A stretch of DNA of 64,000 bases from Photobacterium profundum (GTDB taxonomy: Bacteria; Pseudomonadota; Gammaproteobacteria; Enterobacterales; Vibrionaceae). Within the stretch, counting starts at the first letter, position 1; the number at the start of each line of letters is the position of its first letter. Below the pieces are notes generated by a model, which worked only from the letters and a program-made list of their open reading frames with translations, was not told the DNA's origin and made no database searches. Location of the stretch: assembly GCF_003026285.1 (NCBI RefSeq), contig NZ_PYOD01000001.1, forward strand, positions 186,001-250,000. The letters run 5' to 3'. Shown here piece by piece: positions 29,653-40,093 of this stretch. The translations under genes were made by a program, and so were the position numbers.

Positions 29653-32600
29653 GTTCTCAACACAGTACTGCTTCCCAAAGCAATAAAATTGCCATTGTCG
29701 GTTTAGCGAATCAATATCCTGATGCGGATACGCCAAAGGATTTCTGGCAAAATCTACTCGCTAAAAAAGATTCTCGCACCACCTTGAGCCCTGAAAAATT
29801 AGGGGCAAACCCTGATGCTTATCAAGGGATACAAGGAGAGTCAGATCGCTTTTATTGTGATAAAGGCGGCTACATTCAAAATTTCTCTTTTGATAGCAAC
29901 GGATACCGTTTGCCAGCAGAGACATTTGAAGGTTTAGATGAAAGCTTTCTTTGGGCACTCGATACCAGCCGCAAAGCACTGGCTGATGCTGGCATTTCAT
30001 TAGATAACGCGGTACTTGAACGTACGGGTGTTATTATGGGGGCCCTATCGTTCCCGACTAAGCGTTCAAATGACTTATTCCTACCGATTTATCACTCTGC
30101 GGTAGAGAAAGCATTACAAACCAAACTGGGAAATGAACACTTTTCATTAACCCCATCAAACGCAAATATTACTAGCCTTAATCCTGCAAACGGTTCTGCG
30201 GCACACAATGCCTCTAAGCTCGTTGCCGATGCTCTGGGTTTAGGTAGCGCACAACTTAGCCTAGATGCGGCCTGTGCAAGTTCAGTCTATTCACTGAAAT
30301 TAGCCTGTGATTACCTAAGTACAGGTAAAGCAGACATGATGTTAGCAGGCGCAGTATCTGGCGCTGACCCATTCTTCATCAATATGGGTTTCTCTATTTT
30401 CCACGCTTACCCTGACCATGGTGTATCGGTTCCATTCGATACCAATAGTAAAGGGCTTTTTGCAGGCGAAGGCGCTGGTGTTTTAGTACTAAAACGCCTA
30501 GAAGATGCAGAGCGTGATGGCGATAATATTTATGCCGTTGTTAGTGGTATTGGTTTATCTAATGATGGTCGTGGTCAGTTTGTACTAAGCCCGAACAGCA
30601 AAGGACAAATCCAAGCATTCGAACGTGCTTATGAAGCGACAAATTTATCACCAGAAAGTATTGAAGTCATAGAGTGCCATGCAACAGGTACACCTTTGGG
30701 TGACAAAGTTGAGATGACGTCAATGGAACGTTTCTTTGCAGACAAACTAAACGGCTCTCAAGCGCCGCTTATTGGTTCTGCAAAATCGAATTTAGGCCAC
30801 CTATTAACGGCAGCCGGTATGCCTGGGATCATGAAGATGATCTTTGCAATGAAAGAAGGTGTTCTACCACCAAGCATTAACCTTTCAACGCCATTGTCAT
30901 CACCTGAAGGTTTGTTCGGTTCGCATACGTTACCAACTCAAGTTCAAGCTTGGCCAGACAAAGCTGGCAATACTGAACGATGTGCTGGTGTGTCTGTATT
31001 TGGTTTTGGTGGCTGTAATGCCCACCTATTACTTGAAGCACATTCAGCAAATCACCCTACAACAAATCGTCCTGCAAAGTCAGCTGTTTCAGCACCATTG
31101 AAAGTAACAGGCCTAGCGTCACATTTCGGTTCGTTAAAAACCATTAATGCGCTACATAACGCCATTACAACAAATACTGATGCTTTTATTGCTTTGCCAA
31201 AGAAACGTTGGAAAGGTTTAGATCAACATCCTGAGCTATTAAGCCAGTTCGGATTAGATGCCGTTCCACATGGCGCATACATTGATCAGTTTGAATTAGA
31301 TTTCTTACGCTTTAAAGTGCCACCGAATGAAGATGATCGCCTAATTTCACAACAACTTCTGTTGATGAAAGTTGCCGATGAAGCCATTCGTGATGCAAAA
31401 CTTGAGGCGGGTCAAAAAGTCGCGGTACTGGTAGCAATGGAAACGGAACTCGAAATGCATCAGTTCCGTGGCCGTGTAAATTTACATACCCAACTTGCTG
31501 ACAGCCTACAGAACATGGGCGTTGAGCTTACAGGTAGCGAATACCAAGCGCTTGAAACCATTGCGATGGATAGTGTTCTGGATGCAGCAAAGCTAAACCA
31601 GTACACCAGTTTCATTGGGAACATAATGGCGTCGCGTATTGCCTCATTGTGGGACTTTAATGGTCCAGCCTTCACTATTTCAGCCGCGGAACAATCTGTT
31701 GCACGTTGTATTGATGTTGCACAAAACCTCATGTCGCAAGAGTCATTAGATGCAGTGGTTATTGCCGCTGTTGATTTAAGTGGCAGTGCTGAACAAATCA
31801 TCCTTAAAAACAGCGTAACGCCTGTTGCATTACATGCGCAAGACAGTGGCTGGAATGTGGGTGAAGGTGCGGGGGCTATCGTTCTTGTCGATAATGACAA
31901 TACGCAGACTCAAAACAGCTACGGTGAAATCGCTGCGCTTGATTTTGGCTCTGCCGCTCAGAGCAATATCATTAGCGATCGTCTGTTAACCACTGCGGGA
32001 ATTACAGCAAACAACGTCAACCTACTGGAGCTAAACCAAGCACCAGAAAACATTGATGTCGTGCAGTTCCCACTGCCATCAGCAATACAAACTCAAGCTA
32101 ACCAACGCTTAGGGCATTGCTATGCGGCATCTGGTATGGCGAGTATTCTTCATGGCTTGTTAAGCCTGAATACAACACCAAACTTCGACTCAACGGTATC
32201 TAAAGCGGCAATCGTGGCTAACGTCAGCGAAAACCAATGCTCTCAACTGCTGTTAACGCAAACCAGTACTGAAACTCAGTCATTAACTGCTCGTCTAAAT
32301 AGCGAACTGACTAACGACTCGAAACGTCAATTAATTAAGCAAGTTACCCTTGGTGGACGCGATATTTATCAACATATCGTGACAACCGAACTTTCTGACA
32401 TTCAACAAATTCAGCAGAAAGTCGCGAATACGAAGCCGAAGATTCAGAAGCCTCGCATTCAAGCTATTGCAAAACCCGTTGCTCAACCACAGAGCATCGA
32501 ACAGCCAGCAGCAGCTCCATCAGTATCCCCGATTCTGACAACACCACGTCAGACGCCGATTACAGGTATTCAAAGCAATATGACCAATGTCCTATCCGCT

Positions 32601-35468
32601 AAAAACAAGCATGATTTAACTGCATTCCAAAGCTCTGCGTTTGTTGAAAACCAACAACTCGCACAACAAGTGCATCAAGCATTCCTTCAAAACCGTGAAC
32701 AAGGTTTGAAGATGGCTGACGCTTTATTAAAAGCACAATTGAACGAAGTAACGGCTCAAATGAATGCCGCTACAAGTCCGGTGTTTGACCACCAGCTAGC
32801 ACCATCTCCAGTACAAACAGAAGCTTCAACATCAGTACCTGTGAATGTGGCTGCTACACCAGCTGTTGTGAATCCTATTCGCAAACCTTGTATCTGGGAT
32901 TACGAAGATTTAGTGGAATACGCTGAAGGCGATATCGCTAATGTGTTTGGTCCTGACTATGCAGTGATCGATAACTATTCTCGCCGTGTAAGACTGCCAA
33001 CCACAGATTACCTGTTGGTATCTCGAGTAACAAAGCTTGATGCAACTATGCTTGAGTACAAGCCAAGCACAATGACGACAGAATACGATATTCCTGTTGA
33101 TGCACCGTATTTGGTTGATGGTCAAATCCCTTGGGCTGTTGCAGTAGAATCAGGTCAGTGTGACTTGATGCTAATAAGCTACTTAGGTATCGATTTTGAA
33201 AACAAAGGCGAGCGTGTATACCGTCTATTAGATTGTACGCTGACCTTCCTTGGTGACTTGCCTCGTGGTGGTGATACACTTCGCTACGATATCTCGATTA
33301 ATAACTTTGCCCGTAATGGCGATACCTTGCTGTTCTTCTTCTCTTACGAATGTTTCGTAGGCGACAAGATGATCCTGAAAATGGATAACGGCTGTGCAGG
33401 TTTCTTCACTGATGAAGAGCTGGCAGATGGTAAAGGTGTTATTCGCACTGAAGACGAAATCAAATCAAGAAACCTAGCGGTTAAGCAGCGTTTCAACCCG
33501 CTTCTGCATTGCCAGAAAACGCAATTTGATTACCAAACACTGCATAACTTGCTAAACGCCAATATTGCAGGTTGTTTCGGTGAAAGCCATATTTCAGACC
33601 GTCATCAACCATCGCTGTGTTTCAGCTCTGATAAGTTCATGATGATTGAACAAGTTAGCCATGTTGATCCACAAGGTGGCACATGGGGACTGGGCCTAAT
33701 CGAAGGTCATAAACAGCTTGAAGCTGATCACTGGTACTTCCCTTGTCATTTTAAAGATGATTCCGTTATGGCGGGTTCATTAATGGCAGAAGGTTGTGGT
33801 CAGTTACTACAGTTCTTCATGATGTACTTAGGCATGCACACGCAAGTGGAAAATGGCCGTTTCCAACCGCTTGAGAATGCACCGCAGCAAGTACGTTGTC
33901 GTGGTCAGGTTCTACCTCAATCAGCAGTATTAACTTACCGCATGGAAGTGACTGAGATTGGCTTAAGCCCTCGCCCATATGCAAAAGCAAACATCGATAT
34001 CTTGCTTGATGGCAAAGTTGTGGTTGATTTCCAAAACTTGGGTGTGATGATCAAAGAAGAGTCAGAATGTACTCGCTACATCGGTTCATCAGACTTTGAT
34101 TCAGCAAGCTTAGCTTCATCAAGCTATGTAGCAGAAAGTGCACCAGCTCAAGCAAACGTTGTTACGCCAGTTGAAGCACCTATCAGCCAACAAGCATCAG
34201 CGAATGCGCCGTTAATGGCCCAAATACCAGATTTGGATACAGCGCCAAACAAAGGTGTTATTCCTCTTCAACACGTTGAAGCACCTATCGTTCCTGATTA
34301 CCAAAACCGTACACCAGACACAGTACCGTTCACGCCGTACCATATGTTTGAATTCGCAACGGGTGATATTGAAAAATGTTTCGGTCCTGATTTCTCTATC
34401 TATCGCGGCATGATCCCACCACGTACTCCTTGTGGCGATCTGCAGCTAACGACTCGTGTTATCGAAGTTAACGGTACACGTGGCGATTTTAAAACGCCGT
34501 CATCATGTATTGCTGAATATGAAGTACCAGAAAACGCATGGTACTTTGATGAAAACAGCCACAGCAGCTTGATGCCATATTCGGTACTAATGGAAATCTC
34601 ATTACAACCTAATGGCTTCATCTCTGGTTACATGGGCACAACATTAGGCTTCCCAGGCTTAGAGCTGTTCTTCCGTAACCTTGATGGTAGCGGTAAGATG
34701 CTACGCAATGTTGACCTACGCGGTAAAACTATCGTCAACGATTCGCGTCTACTGTCTACGGTAATGATGGGTACCAACATCGTTCAAAGCTTCAGCTTCG
34801 AACTGAGTACCGATGGTGTTCCTTTCTATGAAGGCACAGCAGTCTTTGGTTACTTCAAAGGTGCGGCACTGAAAGATCAGCTGGGGCTAGATAACGGTAA
34901 AGTTACCTACCCATGGCATGTTGATAATAACCGTACGCCTGACGTAAGTATTAACTTGCTTGATAAAGAAAGCCGTTACTTCAACGCGCCACTTTCAGCA
35001 ACAGGTGAAGCACAACCGCACTACCAATTAGCTGGCGGCCGTTTAAACTTCATCGATAAAGTAGATATTACCAGTGATGGCGGTAAAGCAGGCTTAGGTT
35101 ACTTATATGCCGAGCGTACTATCGACCCAAGTGACTGGTTCTTCCAGTTCCACTTCCACCAAGATCCTGTAATGCCAGGCTCACTAGGTGTAGAGGCCAT
35201 TATTGAACTTATGCAAACTTATGCCCTAAACAAAGATTTAGGTGCAGGTTTCCGTTCGCCGAAGTTTGGTCAAATTCAATCTGAAGTAAAATGGAAATAC
35301 CGTGGTCAAATTAACCCACTAAACAAGCAAATGTCATTAGATGTACACATCACCGCGATTAAAGATGAAGACGGTAAACGTATCATCGTGGGTGATGCCA
35401 ACTTAAGTAAAGACGGTCTGCGTATTTACGAAGTGAAAGACATTGCAATCTGTATTGAAGAAGCCTGA
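29649..35468 (+). CDS. pfaC: PUFA synthase subunit PfaC (KS-CLF-DH-DH)
   Basis: Multidomain subunit of 1939 residues. First a ketosynthase (about 15-460) with active Cys in LDAACASSVYS near residue 208 and the His motifs ECHATGTPLGD and GHLLTAAG. Next a chain-length-factor domain in which the matching motif reads SAAEQSV (near 675), so the Cys is replaced and the domain is not a condensing enzyme. After an Ala/Pro/Gln-rich linker come two FabA-like dehydratase/isomerase domains, with catalytic regions near 1340-1380 (CHFKDDSVMAGSLMAEG) and 1835-1850 (HFHQDPVMPGSLGVE), which create and move the cis double bonds. The GTG at 29649 overlaps the pfaB stop as GTGA and has GGAG seven bases upstream; an open frame extends 48 codons further, inside pfaB, and is not used. 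Confidence 0.96.
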   Translation: MSSQHSTASQSNKIAIVGLANQYPDADTPKDFWQNLLAKKDSRTTLSPEKLGANPDAYQGIQGESDRFYCDKGGYIQNFSFDSNGYRLPAETFEGLDESFLWALDTSRKALADAGISLDNAVLERTGVIMGALSFPTKRSNDLFLPIYHSAVEKALQTKLGNEHFSLTPSNANITSLNPANGSAAHNASKLVADALGLGSAQLSLDAACASSVYSLKLACDYLSTGKADMMLAGAVSGADPFFINMGFSIFHAYPDHGVSVPFDTNSKGLFAGEGAGVLVLKRLEDAERDGDNIYAVVSGIGLSNDGRGQFVLSPNSKGQIQAFERAYEATNLSPESIEVIECHATGTPLGDKVEMTSMERFFADKLNGSQAPLIGSAKSNLGHLLTAAGMPGIMKMIFAMKEGVLPPSINLSTPLSSPEGLFGSHTLPTQVQAWPDKAGNTERCAGVSVFGFGGCNAHLLLEAHSANHPTTNRPAKSAVSAPLKVTGLASHFGSLKTINALHNAITTNTDAFIALPKKRWKGLDQHPELLSQFGLDAVPHGAYIDQFELDFLRFKVPPNEDDRLISQQLLLMKVADEAIRDAKLEAGQKVAVLVAMETELEMHQFRGRVNLHTQLADSLQNMGVELTGSEYQALETIAMDSVLDAAKLNQYTSFIGNIMASRIASLWDFNGPAFTISAAEQSVARCIDVAQNLMSQESLDAVVIAAVDLSGSAEQIILKNSVTPVALHAQDSGWNVGEGAGAIVLVDNDNTQTQNSYGEIAALDFGSAAQSNIISDRLLTTAGITANNVNLLELNQAPENIDVVQFPLPSAIQTQANQRLGHCYAASGMASILHGLLSLNTTPNFDSTVSKAAIVANVSENQCSQLLLTQTSTETQSLTARLNSELTNDSKRQLIKQVTLGGRDIYQHIVTTELSDIQQIQQKVANTKPKIQKPRIQAIAKPVAQPQSIEQPAAAPSVSPILTTPRQTPITGIQSNMTNVLSAKNKHDLTAFQSSAFVENQQLAQQVHQAFLQNREQGLKMADALLKAQLNEVTAQMNAATSPVFDHQLAPSPVQTEASTSVPVNVAATPAVVNPIRKPCIWDYEDLVEYAEGDIANVFGPDYAVIDNYSRRVRLPTTDYLLVSRVTKLDATMLEYKPSTMTTEYDIPVDAPYLVDGQIPWAVAVESGQCDLMLISYLGIDFENKGERVYRLLDCTLTFLGDLPRGGDTLRYDISINNFARNGDTLLFFFSYECFVGDKMILKMDNGCAGFFTDEELADGKGVIRTEDEIKSRNLAVKQRFNPLLHCQKTQFDYQTLHNLLNANIAGCFGESHISDRHQPSLCFSSDKFMMIEQVSHVDPQGGTWGLGLIEGHKQLEADHWYFPCHFKDDSVMAGSLMAEGCGQLLQFFMMYLGMHTQVENGRFQPLENAPQQVRCRGQVLPQSAVLTYRMEVTEIGLSPRPYAKANIDILLDGKVVVDFQNLGVMIKEESECTRYIGSSDFDSASLASSSYVAESAPAQANVVTPVEAPISQQASANAPLMAQIPDLDTAPNKGVIPLQHVEAPIVPDYQNRTPDTVPFTPYHMFEFATGDIEKCFGPDFSIYRGMIPPRTPCGDLQLTTRVIEVNGTRGDFKTPSSCIAEYEVPENAWYFDENSHSSLMPYSVLMEISLQPNGFISGYMGTTLGFPGLELFFRNLDGSGKMLRNVDLRGKTIVNDSRLLSTVMMGTNIVQSFSFELSTDGVPFYEGTAVFGYFKGAALKDQLGLDNGKVTYPWHVDNNRTPDVSINLLDKESRYFNAPLSATGEAQPHYQLAGGRLNFIDKVDITSDGGKAGLGYLYAERTIDPSDWFFQFHFHQDPVMPGSLGVEAIIELMQTYALNKDLGAGFRSPKFGQIQSEVKWKYRGQINPLNKQMSLDVHITAIKDEDGKRIIVGDANLSKDGLRIYEVKDIAICIEEA

Positions 35469-35486
35469 AGTAAGGGTAAATAGAAT

Positions 35487-37121
35487 ATGACAACGCAAAC
35501 AATGAATAATGAAAAGCTGTCGCCATGGCCGTGGCAGGTTGAAGAAAATGCAACTCACTTTGATAACGCTGCAATGGCTAAAATTTTAAAAGATCTGAGC
35601 CTAGGTTGTTACGTAGTGAATCACCCTGAAAAAGGGGTTGGCATTAGCCAGCAGGCTGAAATCACATCTAGTGATAGCGCAAGTGCAAGCCATGTACACC
35701 CAGTAAGTGCTTTCGCACCAGCATTAGGCACCCAAAGCTTAGGCGACAATGATTTCCGTCGTGTACACGGTGTTAAATATGCTTACTACGCAGGTGCAAT
35801 GGCTAACGGTATCTCTTCTGAAGAGTTAGTGATTGCATTAGGTCAGGCGGGCATTTTATGTTCGTTTGGTGCCGCAGGTCTTATTCCTTCTCGTGTAGAG
35901 CAGGCAATCAACCGTATTCAAGCAGCACTGCCTAATGGCCCTTACGCGTTTAACTTGATCCACAGCCCAAGTGAGCCCGCTCTAGAACGTGGTAGCGTTG
36001 AGCTGTTTTTAAAACACAAAGTACGTACCGTTGAAGCGTCGGCATTCTTAGGTCTAACACCACAAATTGTTCAGTACCGTGCGGCAGGCTTAAGTCGTGA
36101 TGCACAAGGCGAGATCGTTATCGCAAACAAAGTGATTGCGAAAGTAAGCCGTACTGAAGTAGCGGTTAAGTTCATGGAGCCGGCACCTGCGAAGATGCTT
36201 CAAGGCTTAGTTGATGAAGGACGTATCACAGCAGAGCAAATGCAATTAGCACTGCTTGTACCAATGGCTGATGATATTACGGCAGAAGCTGATTCTGGTG
36301 GTCACACAGATAACCGCCCTCTTGTTACGCTATTGCCTACTATTTTAGCGTTAAAAGAAACGATCCAAGCTAAGCACCAATTCAAAACACCACTACGTGT
36401 AGGGTCTGGTGGTGGTATCGGTACCCCTGATGCTGCACTCGCAGCCTTCAACATGGGTGCTGCTTATATTGTGACAGGGTCAATCAACCAAGCTTGTATT
36501 GAAGCGGGAGCAAGTGAACATACTCGTAAACTGCTTGCGACTACCGAGATGGCTGATGTCGCAATGGCTCCTGCGGCTGACATGTTCGAAATGGGTGTAA
36601 AACTACAAGTTGTGAAACGCGGTACATTGTTCCCAATGCGTGCTAACAAGCTGTACGAAATTTACACACGTTACGATTCAATTGAAGCGATTCCAGCTGA
36701 CGAACGTCAAAAGCTTGAAACTCAGGTTTTCCGTTCAACGCTAGATGCTATTTGGGAAGGCACCGTTGCTCACTTTAACGAACGTGATCCTAAGCAAATT
36801 GAACGTGCGCAAGGCAACCCTAAGCGTAAAATGGCACTGATTTTCCGCTGGTATCTTGGTCTTTCAAGTCGTTGGTCAAACACTGGCGAAGCTGGCCGTG
36901 AGATGGATTACCAAATTTGGGCTGGTCCTGCTCTGGGTGCATTCAATGCATGGGCAAAAGGCAGTTACTTAGATAACTACCAAGACCGTCGTGCTGTTGA
37001 TTTAACTAAGCACCTAATGCACGGTGCAGCTTATCTCGCACGCGTTAACCTGCTTGCAGCTCAAGGTATTCGCTTACCCGCAGAGCTTGCACGTTGGAAG
37101 CCTGTTGAGAAAATGATTTAA
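35487..37121 (+). CDS. pfaD: PUFA synthase enoyl reductase PfaD
   Basis: FMN-dependent enoyl reductase (544 residues) acting in trans on the PUFA synthase and saturating selected double bonds with NADPH. It has the TIM-barrel fold of the 2-nitropropane dioxygenase/FabK type: the flavin and phosphate binding region is GSGGGIGTPDAALAAFNMGA with IVTGSINQAC following, near residues 310-335. The ATG at 35487 lies 18 bases after the pfaC stop, with AAGGG upstream. It ends the pfa operon, followed by a strong terminator 25 bases later. No FabK-type alternative is likely given the context. Confidence 0.96.
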   Translation: MTTQTMNNEKLSPWPWQVEENATHFDNAAMAKILKDLSLGCYVVNHPEKGVGISQQAEITSSDSASASHVHPVSAFAPALGTQSLGDNDFRRVHGVKYAYYAGAMANGISSEELVIALGQAGILCSFGAAGLIPSRVEQAINRIQAALPNGPYAFNLIHSPSEPALERGSVELFLKHKVRTVEASAFLGLTPQIVQYRAAGLSRDAQGEIVIANKVIAKVSRTEVAVKFMEPAPAKMLQGLVDEGRITAEQMQLALLVPMADDITAEADSGGHTDNRPLVTLLPTILALKETIQAKHQFKTPLRVGSGGGIGTPDAALAAFNMGAAYIVTGSINQACIEAGASEHTRKLLATTEMADVAMAPAADMFEMGVKLQVVKRGTLFPMRANKLYEIYTRYDSIEAIPADERQKLETQVFRSTLDAIWEGTVAHFNERDPKQIERAQGNPKRKMALIFRWYLGLSSRWSNTGEAGREMDYQIWAGPALGAFNAWAKGSYLDNYQDRRAVDLTKHLMHGAAYLARVNLLAAQGIRLPAELARWKPVEKMI

Positions 37122-37145
37122 AGCTAAATACTAGAAACGCTTATG

Positions 37146-37175
37146 AGCCCCTGTTGTTATGACAGGGGCTTTTTT
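37146..37175 (+). terminator. Rho-independent terminator of the pfa operon
   Basis: AGCCCCTGT and ACAGGGGCT form a perfect 9 bp stem around a seven-base loop, followed by a run of T. It starts 24 bases after the pfaD stop. Confidence 0.93.
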
Positions 37176-37341
37176 ATTTTAACGTTATTCCTGCTTCAAC
37201 GACTATACCCTCTCATACCAAGCGGCTTCAGGCTAAGACCACTGGTTGTACACGTCGTATTTGTGACCACTGCGAAAGAACAACTACCGAACATCCAGTA
37301 CCGTATAAAAAACGATCACACTTTTGACCCTATCGAGCTAA

Positions 37342-37842
37342 CTAACGTTTATACCTAGCGGAAAAGACAGCTGGAAAGAAATTGTACGTGGAAAAGCCGT
37401 TGCTTCACCAATGTCTAGTGATCTAATTACTTATCGCTACGACGAAAGCTTTCTAACATCAGATTGGAAATATTTCCATGACGCGCTCAAATCATACAGG
37501 TTAGATATCATAAGAGATGTACTTCCCAAGTATGGTATTTGTGTTGCGTAGAAAAGCATAAACCACGGTAATAAGCCAAATCGGGTCAGCACTAATTTTG
37601 ATGACTCGATAATAGACAAAAGTGTTTTATATGATTTGCTAAATTAGTAATTTATGAATTAACTGAAGTATGGCACAGTCGTTTAGTTAATTAATCTTAC
37701 AGGTGCAGTATCAGTGTCTAGGGTTTCGGGGGTACCTCTGTACTTCAATTGCGAATATGCTCACAACAAGAAGTACGAGAAAATCCCCTTTAAGGATCTT
37801 AAAAAACTGTTGTTTGATTTTATCGATATTTCATTTGACTAA
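37342..37842 (+). pseudogene. Pseudogene with several in-frame stops, family not recognised
   Basis: One frame of about 167 codons keeps a protein-like composition over 500 bases but is broken by stops at 37549, 37645, 37648, 37660 and 37684. Readable pieces are FIPSGKDSWKEIVRGKAV, DESFLTSDWKYFHDALKSYR, KYGICVA, KSINHGNKPNRVSTNFDDS, and at the end SGVPLYFNCEYAHNKKYEK with IPFKDLKKLLFDFIDISFD before the final TAA. That everything stays in a single frame means point mutations, not indels, destroyed it, at least downstream of 37342. No start or ribosome binding site is seen. Function unknown. Confidence 0.4.
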
Positions 37843-37876
37843 CATCAAAAAAGGTCAAGTTTTGACTAAGAATTAA

Positions 37877-37905
37877 GAAGCTACGACGTATCGTAGCTTC
37901 CTTTT
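37877..37905. terminator. Hairpin terminator between the pseudogene and the alkylsulfatase gene
   Basis: GAAGCTACGA and TCGTAGCTTC form a perfect 10 bp stem around CGTA, followed by CTTTTATT on the plus strand. On the minus strand it ends 21 bases after the alkylsulfatase stop, so it can serve both directions. Confidence 0.75.
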
Positions 37906-37925
37906 ATTCCAATCTAGTAGTGACG

Positions 37926-39911
37926 TTATTTACTAACAGGCATTGGTACTATGTCGAAGTCGGGAGTGAACTTCTCAACAGTTGAAGCTAACTTCATAAA
38001 CGACTCATTGTCTCCTTTTAGCGAGGCCTTTTGAGTCTCTAAAAGGTTAGCTAATGTGAGTTCCGTCACCAAGATCTGAGACATATCACTCTTGTTGATC
38101 GTTAACGTAGCATCAGCTTTTATTGGCTTATCGGTCTGGATTGCCGTTAAGTTGCCATTACTGATCTCTGCATAGTAATACTCACCAAGATCCGGATGGC
38201 TAATTGTCAGACTGAAATCTAACCCAAGCTCAATCGCTTTATTTCCATCAATAGATACAGCTAAGAAGTCTAAGAACCCTGATGTCGGCGTATTAGCGAT
38301 AATATCGACCGACGACATTTTTATAGAGTCCGCAATATGGCCCGTTCGTAATTCGTAAGCCCCTTGAAGGTACGAGTTACGCCATGCCATTGTTTCAGAT
38401 TGATACCCTTGCTGTTCAAATGAATCCGCTAATAATTGTCGTGCCATATCATTTGATGGGTTACATTGCAGTACATCATTAAGTAATTGGGATGCTTCTT
38501 GATATTCCCCTTTTGCGTAATGGGTTTTACCTGCCTTAATCAGTGTTTTTTCACCAGCGGCGTTGACGTATACGCACGATTTATCAATTGTTTGTAATGG
38601 GTTTATGTTTACAGGGTTTAAGTCCAAGTAGCCTAAATAGAGGTTTACTATGGCACGTGCGTTATGGCTATATGAGCCGTGATAGCCATTGGTATACCAA
38701 GTATCAAGTTGCGCTTGAGGAATGATTTTCTCAATTTCTCGACCAATATCATTTACAGTAACGCCTTGGTTTGCCAAACGCATGGTTTGGTTATGAAGGA
38801 AACCATAGTTATCACGTTGAAGCGTCAGGTACTCGGCTATTTCACCATTACCATCATTCCAAACAGGAGCAGAGTGCGCTTGGTGTAGAACCGCAGCTTC
38901 AGAAGCAAAGCGTAGCTTTAATTCGTGTAAATATTTAGACCAAATCAGGGCGTCACGCGTCTTAGCGCCTCGGAAAGTATAGATATTGTGTTGACCGTCA
39001 TACGTAAGCTCTGCGGTGTGAAGCGCTTTGTATTTCGGGATCCAATGAACATGTTCGCTCGGCGCTTCCGCATCTGGCATATTGATAAATAATATCTCTA
39101 AACCATCAACGTTCACCCACTCTTCACGTTCATTAATCTCTTTGTTATGTGGTACTAATGTCACATCACCTTGGCTTGGTGCTAACCCTAATGCGTTGTC
39201 GACAATGCCCTTTGTGGTGGTTGGAAGTGTCGTACCATACTGATACTGAGATCGTCGGCTCATCGCGTTGCCGCCAACCATTGCCTCTGCAGCTATTGAT
39301 TCCATAAACTTATCAGGTGCTATGATTAAGCCATCAAAAGACTCGTCAATTACACCACGTGAACCACCAAAGTGATCTTGATGGGAGTGCGAGTAAATCA
39401 CGCCAGTAATTTTGTGTTCACCATTCACCTTTGGTAAGTGCTTTTTAGCAAACTCCCACGCCGCTCTGCCTGCGCTCTCAGTTAACAGCGGATCATGTAT
39501 AATATAGCCGTTGTCTGAGCGGTAGATGGTCATATTGGTAATGTCAGCGCCACGAACCTGCCATACTCCTTCTGTCACTTCATACAAACCATTCGCAGCA
39601 TAGTTGAGCATACCTTGACGATATAAAGACGGATTAACGGAGTTTGGTAGCTCATCCAAATTCATTTCTGAGTAATGAGGAAAACGTGTACGAACGCTAG
39701 TTGCATCACCCTCAAGCTCTGCGACGAGCCCACGGTTAGTACGTTCAAAGGCTGTTTTATCCTCCCAAGGAAGGTGTTTTGCAAATGCTTTATTTGCTTC
39801 AATAGTATGATCAGTAGCAGGTTTTCCCTGATAGTTATCAATCGAATTATAGTCTGCTAGTGCCATGTGTGGTACTAACCCAATCGCTATTGCCAATACA
39901 CTTTTATTCAT
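37926..39911 (-). CDS. Secreted alkylsulfatase, metallo-beta-lactamase fold (SdsA1/BDS1 type)
   Basis: Predicted zinc enzyme cleaving alkyl sulfates to an alcohol and sulfate, in the periplasm or outside the cell. The 661-residue protein starts with a signal peptide (about 20 residues, ending ALA). The metal-binding motif of the metallo-beta-lactamase fold is HSHQDHFGG near residue 180, with further ligands in SEHVHW and the TAEL region. After a dimerisation segment, the C-terminal 120 residues resemble the SCP2-like domain found in class III alkylsulfatases, thought to bind the alkyl chain. Order of domains and length fit the SdsA1 family. It is divergent from a LysR-type gene, which probably controls it. 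I leave the gene symbol empty because several names are in use. Confidence 0.88.
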   Translation of the reverse strand: MNKSVLAIAIGLVPHMALADYNSIDNYQGKPATDHTIEANKAFAKHLPWEDKTAFERTNRGLVAELEGDATSVRTRFPHYSEMNLDELPNSVNPSLYRQGMLNYAANGLYEVTEGVWQVRGADITNMTIYRSDNGYIIHDPLLTESAGRAAWEFAKKHLPKVNGEHKITGVIYSHSHQDHFGGSRGVIDESFDGLIIAPDKFMESIAAEAMVGGNAMSRRSQYQYGTTLPTTTKGIVDNALGLAPSQGDVTLVPHNKEINEREEWVNVDGLEILFINMPDAEAPSEHVHWIPKYKALHTAELTYDGQHNIYTFRGAKTRDALIWSKYLHELKLRFASEAAVLHQAHSAPVWNDGNGEIAEYLTLQRDNYGFLHNQTMRLANQGVTVNDIGREIEKIIPQAQLDTWYTNGYHGSYSHNARAIVNLYLGYLDLNPVNINPLQTIDKSCVYVNAAGEKTLIKAGKTHYAKGEYQEASQLLNDVLQCNPSNDMARQLLADSFEQQGYQSETMAWRNSYLQGAYELRTGHIADSIKMSSVDIIANTPTSGFLDFLAVSIDGNKAIELGLDFSLTISHPDLGEYYYAEISNGNLTAIQTDKPIKADATLTINKSDMSQILVTELTLANLLETQKASLKGDNESFMKLASTVEKFTPDFDIVPMPVSK

Positions 39912-40024
39912 AGCTGCTCCTCAAAGTCTCAAATGGATATTCAAATTGGGTCCCCCATCTGCCGACTAAAGCTAACTTTTTTGCTATCTAGATGAGTGCC
40001 GTTGATGAGTGAACTTTAGCAACT

Positions 40025-40041
40025 TGTTGAGATAATCAACA
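40025..40041. promoter_or_regulatory. Candidate LysR-type operator between the alkylsulfatase and regulator genes
   Basis: TGTTGA, five bases, TCAACA: a perfect dyad that contains the T-N11-A form typical of LysR-type binding sites (T at 40027, A at 40039). It lies in the 182-base divergent region, 53 bases before the regulator start. Confidence 0.5.
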
Positions 40042-40093
40042 TTGACTAAAATATATTCCGAAGATTAATAATATTTATCTCCAAGGAGGGCTG

